9,331 nucleotides of DNA from an uncultured Oscillospiraceae bacterium (GTDB lineage: Bacteria > Bacillota > Clostridia > Oscillospirales > Oscillospiraceae), in the NCBI GenBank assembly GCA_934661735.1, contig CAKUJN010000079.1, positions 1 through 9,331 on the forward strand, written 5' to 3'. The stretch's first letter is position 1; every line of letters starts with the position of its first letter. Below the pieces are notes generated by a model that saw only the letters and a list, made by a program, of their open reading frames with translations, was not told the DNA's origin and did no database searches. Position numbers and translations under genes: made by a program. Positions 1 to 6,443 of this stretch are shown here, one piece after another.

Positions 1-39
1 GGAGGATATTTTTTCTATGCATAGCTAAAGCTTTTTGGT

Positions 40-67
40 ACCACCGGCTTTGCCGGTGGTTTTCTTT
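40..67 (+). terminator. Rho-independent terminator of a gene left of the window
   Basis: A perfect 9-bp stem (ACCACCGGC / GCCGGTGGT) with a TTT loop is followed by a T-rich run (TTTTCTTT). It ends a plus-strand transcript whose body lies outside the window. Bases 1-28 may hold the last codons of that gene: stops occur at 22-24 in one frame and 26-28 in another, and nothing decides between them. Confidence 0.8.
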
Positions 68-71
68 ATAC

Positions 72-103
72 AAAAACCGCAGGACCGGCACAGCCGGTCC
101 TGC
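72..103 (-). terminator. Rho-independent terminator of the nucleoside hydrolase gene
   Basis: A perfect 11-bp inverted repeat (79-89 and 93-103, loop ACA) is followed, in the minus direction, by GGTTTTTG. It lies 7 bases after the nucleoside hydrolase stop codon and converges on the plus-strand terminator at 40-67. Confidence 0.85.
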
Positions 104-109
104 ATCCGT

Positions 110-1054
110 TTATCCGATTCTCTCTATCAGGCTTCGCATACTCCGCACAATGCAGTCGTTAATCCGGTCGCCGTCACAGTCCATCGCCACCGTGCAGTTC
201 GGCGCAAGGCCGCTCCCGCCCGTCTCATCGGCTACTGTCTGCCCCAGATGCTCGCTCTCGTCCAGACAGACGTGCACATGCCATTCATGGCAGGTGAACC
301 ACTCTGGGTGCCACAGCATCACCACGCAGATCGCGTCATGGATGATCATGCCCTCGATCCCGTGCACCGAGCGATAGATATCCGCGTAATCGCCCAGCAT
401 CGCGGGCACCGCGCGGCCCAGCACACTGTCATACCGCATCGCCTCAATGCTGCTGCGCGGCATGACACACCGGTGCGTCGCGTCCAGCCCGACCATTGTC
501 ACATGCACGCCGGAGTCAAAGACCTCTGCCGCGGCCTCGGGGTCGGCGACGATATTGAACTCGGCATAGCGCGTAGCGTTGCCGCGGTGAATGCCGCCAC
601 CCATGATCAGCACATCACGAATCATCGGCACAATCTCCGGATGCCGCGTGACGGCCAGCGCCACATCGGTCAGCGGCCCGAGCGAAACCAGCTCCAGCTC
701 GCCCGCGTGCGCGCGCGCCATGCGGGCGATGAATTCCGCACCATCCTCATCCCACACCGGAAGCTCCGAGTGCAGGCACACCGATTTTCCAAGGCCGCTC
801 TGCCCGTGAATGTTGCTGGCCGAGCGTACCGGCCGCTTCAGCGGCTTCGCGCTGCCCGCCAGAACCGGAATCTCCGGCTGCCTGCACAGCTCCTTGACAA
901 CCAGTGCGTTGTTGACCGTCACATCCAGCCCCACGTTGCCGCTGAGCGCGACAATACCCAGCACATCCAGCTCCGGACGGTCCAAGAGCATGCACAGTGC
1001 GATAAAATCGTCGATTCCCGGGTCGGTACAGACCACAACCGGTCGTTTTTTCAT
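110..1054 (-). CDS. Nucleoside hydrolase (inosine/uridine-preferring family)
   Basis: This 314-aa protein is predicted to hydrolyse the N-glycosidic bond of ribonucleosides, giving free base and ribose for purine/pyrimidine salvage in the cytosol. The calcium/ribose-binding motif of the family is near the N-terminus (C9-T-D11-P-G-I-D15-D16). Further family blocks are GN at 39-40, HGxxGLG at 83-89, MGGG at 151-154, AEFN at 164-167 with DPEAA at 171-175, and H239-D240, matching the His-Asp metal/leaving-group site of the family. Length is normal (about 310 aa). The start at 1054 was chosen because an AGAGGG ribosome site (1063-1068) lies 8 bases upstream and the hydrophobic first strand follows at once. 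An upstream in-frame ATG at 1114 overlaps the predicted promoter. The first aspartate of the usual DxDxxxDD motif is Cys9, which is unusual. Substrate preference cannot be read from sequence. Confidence 0.93.
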   Translation of the reverse strand: MKKRPVVVCTDPGIDDFIALCMLLDRPELDVLGIVALSGNVGLDVTVNNALVVKELCRQPEIPVLAGSAKPLKRPVRSASNIHGQSGLGKSVCLHSELPVWDEDGAEFIARMARAHAGELELVSLGPLTDVALAVTRHPEIVPMIRDVLIMGGGIHRGNATRYAEFNIVADPEAAAEVFDSGVHVTMVGLDATHRCVMPRSSIEAMRYDSVLGRAVPAMLGDYADIYRSVHGIEGMIIHDAICVVMLWHPEWFTCHEWHVHVCLDESEHLGQTVADETGGSGLAPNCTVAMDCDGDRINDCIVRSMRSLIERIG

Positions 1055-1104
1055 GCAGAATTCCCTCTTTCTCGCGCAATTCCGCGCGGAATTTTCTCTT
1101 TTCC

Positions 1105-1133
1105 AATTTACCATGTATCCATTGGAAAGTCAA
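1105..1133 (-). promoter_or_regulatory. Predicted sigma-A promoter of the nucleoside hydrolase gene
   Basis: Read on the minus strand: -35 TTGACT (1128-1133), a 17-base spacer, then -10 TAAATT (1105-1110), matching consensus at 5/6 and 4/6. It sits about 50 bases upstream of the chosen start codon and is back to back with the promoter of the HD gene. Confidence 0.6.
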
Positions 1134-1165
1134 CGCTCCGGCGTGCCCCGACGCATGCAAAACGC

Positions 1166-1194
1166 TTGACAGCGCGCCGGTTTCGGCGTAATAT
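1166..1194 (+). promoter_or_regulatory. Strong predicted sigma-A promoter of the HD-domain gene
   Basis: TTGACA (1166-1171), a 17-base spacer and TAATAT (1189-1194). The -35 is perfect, the -10 matches 4/6, and the start codon is 35 bases further on. It probably drives the HD gene and the TraX-like gene behind it. Confidence 0.75.
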
Positions 1195-1229
1195 TGCGTC
1201 AGATATCTACTCGAAAGCGAGGCATTTTT

Positions 1230-1808
1230 ATGGAACGAGCACAGGCGTGGGCACTGCTCACAAAATACAACCACGACCGCTTCCATCTACAGCACGCGCT
1301 GACCGTCGAGGCCGTCATGCGCTGGTACGCAAACGAGCTTGGCTATGGCGATCAGGCGGATTTCTGGGCCAACGTCGGCCTGCTGCACGATCTGGATTTT
1401 GAGCAGTACCCCGAACAGCACTGCACCAAATCACAGGAGCTGATGCGCGAGGCGGGCGTCGACGAGGCGACCATCCACGCCACCGCCAGCCATGGCTACG
1501 GCATCACCGTCGACATCCGGCCCGAGCATGAAATGGAAAAGGTGCTCTTTGCCGCCGACGAGCTGACGGGCCTGATCTGGGCCGCTGCGCTGATGCGTCC
1601 AAGCAAAAGCACACAGGATATGGAGCTGAAGTCGCTCAAGAAAAAGTACAAGGACAAAAAATTTGCCGCCGGTTGCTCGCGCGAGGTCATCGAGCGCGGC
1701 GCGCAGATGCTGGACTGGGAGCTGGACACGCTCCTTTCGCGGACACTGGAAGCCATGCGCGCCAGCGAGGCCGTCATCACCCGGGAAATGTCCGCGCTGG
1801 ACGCGTAA
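1230..1808 (+). CDS. HD-superfamily hydrolase
   Basis: This 192-aa soluble protein has an HD metal-dependent phosphohydrolase fold. Likely metal ligands are H22, the H53-D54 doublet (in LLHDLDFE), H88 (in ASHGYG) and D110 (in FAADELTG). The sequence resembles stand-alone predicted HD hydrolases of about 190 aa (the COG2316 type) found in many Firmicutes, whose substrate is unknown. The start at 1230 is preferred over an in-frame TTG at 1194, because 1194 lies inside the -10 box while a GCGAGG ribosome site (1217-1222) precedes 1230. No transmembrane segment or signal peptide is seen. The residues after 120 are basic (SLKKKYKDKK). The TraX-like gene follows after 56 bases, so the two are probably co-transcribed. 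The link to the divergent nucleoside hydrolase is only by position; a nucleotide or phosphoester substrate would be a guess. Confidence 0.85.
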   Translation: MERAQAWALLTKYNHDRFHLQHALTVEAVMRWYANELGYGDQADFWANVGLLHDLDFEQYPEQHCTKSQELMREAGVDEATIHATASHGYGITVDIRPEHEMEKVLFAADELTGLIWAAALMRPSKSTQDMELKSLKKKYKDKKFAAGCSREVIERGAQMLDWELDTLLSRTLEAMRASEAVITREMSALDA

Positions 1809-1812
1809 AATA

Positions 1813-1835
1813 ACCGGCGGGTGCCGCCCGCCGGT
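1813..1835 (+). other. Intergenic hairpin between the HD and TraX-like genes
   Basis: A perfect 9-bp GC-rich stem (ACCGGCGGG / CCCGCCGGT, 5-base loop) starts 4 bases after the HD gene stop. It has no following T-run, so it is unlikely to be an efficient intrinsic terminator. It could protect the upstream mRNA end or lower downstream expression. Confidence 0.5.
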
Positions 1836-1864
1836 ATCCTCCGCCATATGAAAGGAATGCGCGT

Positions 1865-2740
1865 ATGAGTTCGTTTGCACTGAAATGGCTGGCGCTTGCC
1901 GCGATGCTGATTGATCATGTCACGGCAGTGCTCTATCGCTGCGGTCTGCTTCCCCGCGCACTCAAAACGGCGCTGCGCGCCGTGGGCAGGCTTGCCTTTC
2001 CCATCTTTGCGTGGCAGGCCGCGCAGAGCTGGCGGCATACCGCCGATCGTGCGCGCTATCTCCGCCGGCTGATGCTGGGCGCAATTGCTTCGGCCGTGCC
2101 ATACGCGCTGGCATTTACCACCGGCGAGGGAACACTTTTCGCGTTCTCCATCGGCGGCTGGAAATGGCTCGGCGCAGCAGCCGGCCTTGCGGCCGTATGC
2201 TTCGGCGCATGGACGGAATCGCCGGAGCCGGACCGCCTGAAAACAACGCTTCTGTCCGCGATCACCGCGCTTGTGCCCCTTGCGGTCGTCCGTGTCGGCA
2301 GCTTCAATCTGCTTGGCGGAACGCAGTCCATTTTTTACACGATGCTTGGCGCAATGCTCGCCTGCTCGCTGCTGGACGGCGGGCAGAAGAAAACGCCTGC
2401 CGGCTGGCTGTGGCGCATCACGGCGCTTGCGGCACTGCTCTGGTGCTTCCGCTTTGACTATGGCATTCGCGGAATTTTCCTGATCTGCGCGTTTTTCCTC
2501 TTCCCCGCGCGGAAAACGGCATGGATTGCCGCCGTTGCCGTTTTCGGCGCATGGAGCGCACAGCGCAGCGGCTGGAGCACCGACAGCCTGATTTATCTGC
2601 TGGGCTACTGCGCGGCGCTGATTCCGCTCCTGCTTTCCGACGGAAGCCGCGGCTCCGGTCCCCGCCGTCTGTTCTACATTTTCTATCCGGCGCACCTTGC
2701 GGTGCTCGGCGTCATTCAGCAGCTTCTGCTCCGGCTCTAA
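1865..2740 (+). CDS. TraX-family integral membrane protein
   Basis: This 291-aa polytopic membrane protein has the hallmarks of the TraX family, in which F-plasmid TraX N-acetylates pilin. Visible blocks are an early LIDH (15-18), GRLAFPIF (41-48) at the start of the second membrane segment, a conserved proline near residue 79, and a C-terminal YIFYPAHLAVLG (271-282) in the last segment. About ten hydrophobic segments can be drawn. Chromosomal TraX homologues are common in Firmicutes without any conjugation system and are presumed acyltransferases with unknown acceptor; no transfer genes occur in this window. The start follows AAAGGA (1851-1856) by 8 bases. The stop codon directly touches the stop codon of the convergent SGNH hydrolase gene. 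Confidence 0.85.
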   Translation: MSSFALKWLALAAMLIDHVTAVLYRCGLLPRALKTALRAVGRLAFPIFAWQAAQSWRHTADRARYLRRLMLGAIASAVPYALAFTTGEGTLFAFSIGGWKWLGAAAGLAAVCFGAWTESPEPDRLKTTLLSAITALVPLAVVRVGSFNLLGGTQSIFYTMLGAMLACSLLDGGQKKTPAGWLWRITALAALLWCFRFDYGIRGIFLICAFFLFPARKTAWIAAVAVFGAWSAQRSGWSTDSLIYLLGYCAALIPLLLSDGSRGSGPRRLFYIFYPAHLAVLGVIQQLLLRL

Positions 2741-3409
2741 TCAGCCCCAGCAGAGCGCCGACGCGATGCTCCGGTGAATCAGATCGTGTCCCTTCTGTGT
2801 CGGATGAATGCCGTCGTCGCTGATCAGCGACGCAAATTCGTCGCTTTGCAGAAATTTTGTGCGCAGATCCACAATCCGGCAGCCAAGCGACCGCGCCAGC
2901 GAGCACGCCATCGCGTTATAATACTCCTGCCAGCGGTACAGGTGGTTCACATCCCCAAGCCACTTGAGAATATTGCCGCTGTCTCTGCCCTCGCTGATGC
3001 GCCGCATATAGCGCTCGGCCTCCAGCGGCAGAATCGACGTCACGGCCACCTGTGCCCCCGCGGCCTGTGCGGCGCGGATGGCGTCGCGGTAAAGCTCGAC
3101 AAACTCATCGGGCGGGACTGCGGGCAAATGCGCCGTATCCGGCGACTGCGCGATCTGTGTCCAGTCATAGTCGCAGTCGTTTCCGCCAAACGACAGAAGC
3201 ACCGTCGTCTCCCGCGTACACGGCGCAAGCTTCCGCCGCATGATCTCAAGTCCGGTTTTGATCGTCGCGCCCATTTTGGCATAGTTTGCTGCCTTGACGC
3301 CGCTTTCGGAAAGAAACGAGAAATCATGGTCATGGCAGAGCCGGAATTTGTTGTCCTCGTGGATGACGCCTTTCATCACAGAGTCTCCGAAAATCATCAA
3401 TTCACGCAT
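2741..3409 (-). CDS. SGNH/GDSL-family hydrolase (esterase/lipase-like)
   Basis: This 222-aa protein carries all four SGNH blocks: FGDSVMKG with nucleophile S10 (block I), G47 in KMGATIKTG (block II), GGND with N77 (block III), and DDGIHPTQKG with D199 and H202 (block V). It should be an active serine ester hydrolase acting on a lipid, a carbohydrate O-acyl group or another ester; the substrate cannot be read from sequence. There is no signal peptide, so it is predicted to be cytosolic, unlike many secreted GDSL esterases. A ribosome site AAAGGA (3418-3423) lies 8 bases before the start. It converges on the TraX-like gene with no intergenic base and no terminator is visible for either. TraX is a presumed acyltransferase and this is a presumed deacylase, but the opposite orientation argues against a simple operon link. 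Confidence 0.92.
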   Translation of the reverse strand: MRELMIFGDSVMKGVIHEDNKFRLCHDHDFSFLSESGVKAANYAKMGATIKTGLEIMRRKLAPCTRETTVLLSFGGNDCDYDWTQIAQSPDTAHLPAVPPDEFVELYRDAIRAAQAAGAQVAVTSILPLEAERYMRRISEGRDSGNILKWLGDVNHLYRWQEYYNAMACSLARSLGCRIVDLRTKFLQSDEFASLISDDGIHPTQKGHDLIHRSIASALCWG

Positions 3410-3527
3410 CGGGATCGTCCTTTCAAAGCTGTTTTTCTGGCCTGAGTATACGCCGGCCGCGGCGAAAAAGCACCCGAATGTGCGTACTTTGCGTTCTCCG
3501 CTTTTGTGCCCGCGCGCGAAAGGACGG

Positions 3528-3578
3528 AGAGTGCACTCTATTCAACGTAGAAAATGGACTCTACCGCCGGTAGAGTCC
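3528..3578. promoter_or_regulatory. Palindrome cluster (possible operator) upstream of the DMT pair
   Basis: Two perfect dyads lie within 51 bases: AGAGTGCACTCT (3528-3539) and GGACTCTACC-GCC-GGTAGAGTCC (3556-3578). A shorter one (TCTA...TAGA, 3538-3550) overlaps the first. All share an ACTCTA/TAGAGT element, as expected for repeated binding sites of a dimeric regulator. The second dyad can also fold as a 10-bp RNA hairpin 20 bases before the start codon. I find no convincing -35/-10 pair here. No T-run directly follows the hairpin, so it is not a typical terminator. Confidence 0.5.
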
Positions 3579-3598
3579 CTGAAAGAGAGCTGTTTTTC

Positions 3599-4024
3599 AT
3601 GATTTATTGTCTCTGGCTGCTGCTGGCCGGTATTTTGCAGGGCGTCATGGTATCGCTCAACGGGCAGCTTGGCAGCTACTACAGTCTGTTCGGCCTGTGC
3701 TTCTTTGTCCACGGCATTGCGCTGGTCATACTGCTGGTTGATCTGCTGCTCATCCGGCGGCAGAAGCTGCATTTCTCCGGCGCACCGTGGTACGTCTATC
3801 TGGTCGGCGCAATGGGCATCGCAATCGTCGCATCCAGCAGCTGGTGCACGCTGCACATCGGCGCGGCGGCCATGCTGGCCGTCTCCACAGCCGGACAGCT
3901 GATCTCCTCCGGCCTGATCGACCAGTTCGGCCTGTTTGGCATGCCGAAGGTCCGCTTCCGCGTGAAGCAGCTTCCGGCCTACATACTGGTCGCGGCAGGT
4001 GTCGCACTGGTCGTATTCTGCTAG
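3599..4024 (+). CDS. YdcZ/DUF606-like DMT-superfamily membrane protein, first of a pair
   Basis: This 141-aa protein has about five membrane segments (roughly 3-21, 28-52, 66-84, 86-105, 124-141). It matches the half-size DMT transporters of the DUF606 (YdcZ) family: the first segment holds Q14 and N21 with LG at 24-25, and the fourth block has GQ (99-100) followed by IDQFGLFG (107-114). These proteins are too short to work alone and often occur as adjacent pairs, suggesting a heterodimeric permease; the substrate is unknown. The start at 3599 is preferred over an in-frame ATG at 3554: a GAAAGAGAG ribosome site (3581-3589) precedes it, the membrane segment starts at once, and 3554 lies at the edge of the operator-like dyad. 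The downstream partner's ribosome site overlaps this stop codon. Confidence 0.88.
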   Translation: MIYCLWLLLAGILQGVMVSLNGQLGSYYSLFGLCFFVHGIALVILLVDLLLIRRQKLHFSGAPWYVYLVGAMGIAIVASSSWCTLHIGAAAMLAVSTAGQLISSGLIDQFGLFGMPKVRFRVKQLPAYILVAAGVALVVFC

Positions 4025-4036
4025 GAGGTGCCGGAA

Positions 4037-4510
4037 ATGTCACTGCTTTACTATCTGACCGCGTTTCTCAACGGCTTCTGCAATTCCATCAACAAGATGA
4101 TGAACGTCAAGGCCGGACAGGTGTTCGGCACGGCCAACGGCCTGCTCATCAACTATATTGAAGCGACTTTTCTCGCACTGGCGCTGGTCTTTCTGACCGG
4201 AAACGGCGTGGAAATGTCCGGTTCGCACATCGCCTCCGTCCCGCTCTGGGTATATCTCGGCGGCGTCTGCGGCCTGATTGCCATGGCGCTTATCGTCATC
4301 GGCACACTGAAAACCAGCGTTCTGCTCTCCTCCATTCTCTCTCTGGTTGGAAATCTCGGCGCAGCGCTGGTTCTGGACTGGATTTTCTACGGCATGTTCA
4401 GCTGGCTGAAGGTGCTTGGCATCTTTATGATTCTCTGCGGCACCGCGTGGCTTCAGGCCGCGAAATCCCGCACGCCGGACGATGCGTCCGCCGACAAAGC
4501 CTCCGAATAA
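4037..4510 (+). CDS. YdcZ/DUF606-like DMT-superfamily membrane protein, second of a pair
   Basis: This 157-aa protein has about five membrane segments and aligns in layout with the preceding gene product. It has an N-terminal segment with LNGFCNSINK (11-20), and the block GNLGAALVLDWIFYG (105-119) replaces the usual GQ...D..G signature of the family. The C-terminus is a short polar tail (about 142-157). The strong ribosome site AGGAGGT (4023-4029), which includes the last two bases of the upstream TAG, lies 7 bases before ATG 4037. A GTG at 4028 overlaps that site and is rejected as the start. This arrangement implies translational coupling and equal amounts of the two proteins, consistent with a heterodimeric transporter. 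A terminator follows directly. Substrate unknown. Confidence 0.86.
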   Translation: MSLLYYLTAFLNGFCNSINKMMNVKAGQVFGTANGLLINYIEATFLALALVFLTGNGVEMSGSHIASVPLWVYLGGVCGLIAMALIVIGTLKTSVLLSSILSLVGNLGAALVLDWIFYGMFSWLKVLGIFMILCGTAWLQAAKSRTPDDASADKASE

Positions 4511-4515
4511 GCCAT

Positions 4516-4558
4516 CGCCGCACGGCTCCGGCAGGCGCGGAACCGTGCGGCGCTTTTT
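4516..4558 (+). terminator. Rho-independent terminator of the DMT pair
   Basis: A 10-bp outer stem (4516-4525 with 4543-4552), one C/A mismatch, then TCCG/CGGA, a 7-base loop, and a TTTTT run at 4554-4558. It lies in the short gap between the convergent DMT and lysoplasmalogenase-like genes. On the minus strand no T-run follows, so it appears to act only on the plus strand. Confidence 0.88.
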
Positions 4559-4559
4559 G

Positions 4560-5234
4560 TCACAGGAAGAAAATGCTCAGTGCGATGAAAATCTGCGCCA
4601 TGTAGTACAGCACATGCAGCACCGCGTTGCGATAGGGACTGTCGTTTTTTCCGAACGACAGCACAATCAGCATATTGTCGCTCAATGAGAAGCAAAGCCC
4701 GCCGAGGAAGAACATGAACAGCGCGCGGCTTGAGGTATGGAATGCGCCGATCAGCGCACAGGCGGCCATGAAGATCACTTCTCCGATATAGATCACGCCA
4801 AGCGGCGTGATTTTTCCGGCCCTGACCTGCATGGCGTTGGAGTAAAACACGGCCGCGCCCAGCGCGACCAGCGCCAGCGGAATGGCGTAGACCCACGCCT
4901 GCGGGCAGATATTCAGAATTGCGATAATATAGAAGATGTGTCCGGCAAAAAATGCCAGCGTACCGCTGATAAAAAACAGCTGATGCGTCCGCTTCCACAA
5001 AAAGCGCAGCGCCAGCAGGAAATCACCCAGCAGCCCGCACACAAGTCCCCAGAACACCATCACGGCGAACACGCTTTCGCCCTTCAGATGAATGTTGAAC
5101 GTGCACAGCAGCACGAAGCACACCGAGGCCAGCGTCTTGAACAGCACGCTCATTGCGCTTCGCCGCCGGTAGGACTGCATAATGAAAACCGTCTCCAGAA
5201 TCGCGCCCGCCGCGATCAGCAAAATTGGCAGCAT
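4560..5234 (-). CDS. YhhN/TMEM86-family protein (lysoplasmalogenase-like)
   Basis: This 224-aa integral membrane protein has about eight hydrophobic segments. Animal members of the family (TMEM86) hydrolyse the vinyl ether of lysoplasmalogens to an aldehyde and a glycerophospho-compound. Family features seen are K33-T34, GD at 70-71 (CGLLGDFLLAL), GHIFY at 98-102, S185-D186-N187 near the seventh segment, and YYMAQ (210-214) near the C-terminus. Length is normal. Plasmalogens occur in many anaerobic clostridia, so a role in ether-lipid turnover is reasonable but inferred. The start is well supported: AAAGGAG (5241-5247) lies 6 bases upstream, downstream of a near-consensus promoter. No terminator was identified for this direction; the gene ends beside the plus-strand terminator of the DMT pair. 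Confidence 0.82.
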   Translation of the reverse strand: MLPILLIAAGAILETVFIMQSYRRRSAMSVLFKTLASVCFVLLCTFNIHLKGESVFAVMVFWGLVCGLLGDFLLALRFLWKRTHQLFFISGTLAFFAGHIFYIIAILNICPQAWVYAIPLALVALGAAVFYSNAMQVRAGKITPLGVIYIGEVIFMAACALIGAFHTSSRALFMFFLGGLCFSLSDNMLIVLSFGKNDSPYRNAVLHVLYYMAQIFIALSIFFL

Positions 5235-5276
5235 GACAGGCTCCTTTCCCGTTCATCCGATGGAACTTCCGCCCTC

Positions 5277-5305
5277 ATGATACCATGCTGCTAAGAAACT
5301 GTCAA
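5277..5305 (-). promoter_or_regulatory. Near-consensus sigma-A promoter of the lysoplasmalogenase-like gene
   Basis: Read on the minus strand: TTGACA (5300-5305), a 17-base spacer, and TATCAT (5277-5282, 5/6). Transcription would start near 5270, about 36 bases before the start codon. The -35 box overlaps the ribosome-site region of the divergent transglutaminase-like gene, so transcription here may affect that gene. I find no comparable promoter for the plus-strand gene. Confidence 0.75.
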
Positions 5306-5318
5306 AGGAAAACGCACG

Positions 5319-6332
5319 ATGCAGCAATACTATTACAATCAACTCTCCAAACCGGAAAAAAGCGTCTATGACGCAATGCTTCCGGCCTTTGCCGCCTTTG
5401 CGCCCGCGGCGCGGGTACTGCGTCTGGAAAACGCACGGGTCAGCGATATTTTCTGCCGCCTGCGGCTGGATCATCCGGAGCTTTTCTATCTCAAGGACTA
5501 TTCGCTCCGCTATTATCCGGAGGCAGACTACGCCGAGCTGCGGCCGGTGTACCTGTTTGACAAGGGACGGCTCCGCGAGCACCGGCAGGCGCTTGCCGCG
5601 CGCGCGGCAAGACTTCTCCGCCCTGTCCAGAACGCCTCCGACGAGGAAAAGCTGCTGCTTATTCACCATTTTATCTGTACAGGCGTGCGCTATGACAAGC
5701 TGAAGAAGGAATACTCACACGAAATTCTCGGTCCGCTGGTTCTTGGCGTCAGCGTCTGCGAGGGCATTGCCAAAACCGTCCGCTTCCTCTGCGGCCAGCT
5801 TGGACTGGAATGTCTGGTCGTCCTGTGCGATAACGACCCCGAAAACGGCGTCCGCTACCGCCACACCTGGAATCTGATCCGCAGCGGCGGACACTGGCTG
5901 CACTATGATATGACCTTTGACCTCTCGCTCAGCGCGGACGGCTGCGAGCGTTTTGATTACTTTGGCCTCGGTGACCGGCAGATTTTCCGCGATCACCGCC
6001 CGCCGATCTATCCGGTGCCGCCCGCGCCGGATATTGACCGCTTTTATTACCGGCAGCGCGGCCTTTCTCTGACGAAATCCGAGGATGCGGACAAACGCAT
6101 CCGGCAGGCGCTGCGCAGGCGGCTGACAGGCTTCACGCTCCACTGGCGCGGCGGCGCGCTGACGCGCGCGGTCGCGTCGGAGCTGCTCACCCTTGCGCAG
6201 CAGGCCGCCGCCGAGCGCGGAAAATGCGTCTCCGCCTCTGTCAATCCGCCGCAGGGCGTACTGTCGCTGCACTTTTCCGACGGCGCGGCACAGCCCCTGC
6301 TGGTCGAACAGGATATTTCTGAAATCGAGTGA
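5319..6332 (+). CDS. Transglutaminase-like cysteine-protease-fold protein
   Basis: This 337-aa protein has a central transglutaminase-like core with the catalytic triad in standard order: C147 (SVCEGIAKTVRFLC), H182 (RHTWNLI) and D197 (HYDMTFD). HHFICTGVRYD at 116-126 is the typical helix/strand before the core. The aromatic-rich N-terminus (about 1-100, with tyrosine-rich YLKDYSLRYYPEADYAE) and the arginine-rich C-terminal part (about 240-337) do not match anything I recognise. Related bacterial proteins are often secreted or membrane-anchored, but this one has no signal peptide or membrane segment, so it is predicted to be cytosolic. It may be a protease, an amidase or a crosslinking enzyme. 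AAAGGA (5304-5309) precedes the start by 9 bases. It is flanked by its own terminator and a divergent neighbour, so it appears monocistronic. Confidence 0.82.
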   Translation: MQQYYYNQLSKPEKSVYDAMLPAFAAFAPAARVLRLENARVSDIFCRLRLDHPELFYLKDYSLRYYPEADYAELRPVYLFDKGRLREHRQALAARAARLLRPVQNASDEEKLLLIHHFICTGVRYDKLKKEYSHEILGPLVLGVSVCEGIAKTVRFLCGQLGLECLVVLCDNDPENGVRYRHTWNLIRSGGHWLHYDMTFDLSLSADGCERFDYFGLGDRQIFRDHRPPIYPVPPAPDIDRFYYRQRGLSLTKSEDADKRIRQALRRRLTGFTLHWRGGALTRAVASELLTLAQQAAAERGKCVSASVNPPQGVLSLHFSDGAAQPLLVEQDISEIE

Positions 6333-6364
6333 CGTTCCGGCAAAGCCGGAACGTTCTCCTTTTA
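6332..6364 (+). terminator. Rho-independent terminator of the transglutaminase-like gene
   Basis: A perfect 10-bp stem (ACGTTCCGGC / GCCGGAACGT, loop AAA, 6332-6354) starts within the stop codon and is followed by TCTCCTTTTA. The T-run is interrupted, so efficiency may be moderate. Confidence 0.7.
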
Positions 6365-6403
6365 TGCCGGAGCGGCAGCTGTGCCTCCGCGCCGGCCGGA
6401 ACA

Positions 6404-6441
6404 GATAAAAAGACACCGGAGCAGGCTTACGCTTGCTCCGG
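6404..6441 (-). terminator. Rho-independent terminator of the tRNA-Ser operon
   Basis: An 11-bp stem with one G-T pair (6416-6426 with 6431-6441, loop of 4) is followed on the minus strand by TGTCTTTTTATC. It begins 3 bases beyond the CCA end of tRNA-Ser(GCU). Confidence 0.85.
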
Positions 6442-6443
6442 CG

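Noticed and set aside
1..28. Tiny leader peptide (GGAGG then ATG CAT AGC TAA at 17-28)
   Set aside because: The spacing is long (11 bases) and the peptide is three residues. It is as likely to be the end of an upstream gene cut by the window edge.
35..1402. 455-codon open frame on the plus strand
   Set aside because: It lies opposite the well-supported nucleoside hydrolase and runs into the HD gene in another frame. Its product is rich in His, Arg and Ala with no domain, typical of a GC-rich shadow frame.
1496..2695. 399-codon open frame on the minus strand opposite the HD and TraX-like genes
   Set aside because: No ribosome site or recognisable domain; biased composition (Arg, Ala, Cys, Gln); both sense genes have motifs, ribosome sites and a promoter.
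1865..2740. Conjugative element inferred from the TraX homologue
   Set aside because: No other transfer, relaxase or integration gene is present; stand-alone chromosomal TraX homologues are common in Firmicutes.
3445..3473. Possible minus-strand promoter of the SGNH gene (-10 TATACT at 3445-3450)
   Set aside because: The -10 is good, but the hexamer 17 bases upstream (GTGCTT) is a poor -35 and there is no extended -10, so I do not call it as a feature.
3555..3585. MerR-type operator reading of the 23-base dyad (TGGACT as -35, 19-base spacer)
   Set aside because: The hexamer that would be the -10 (TGAAAG) does not resemble TATAAT, so the MerR arrangement is not supported.
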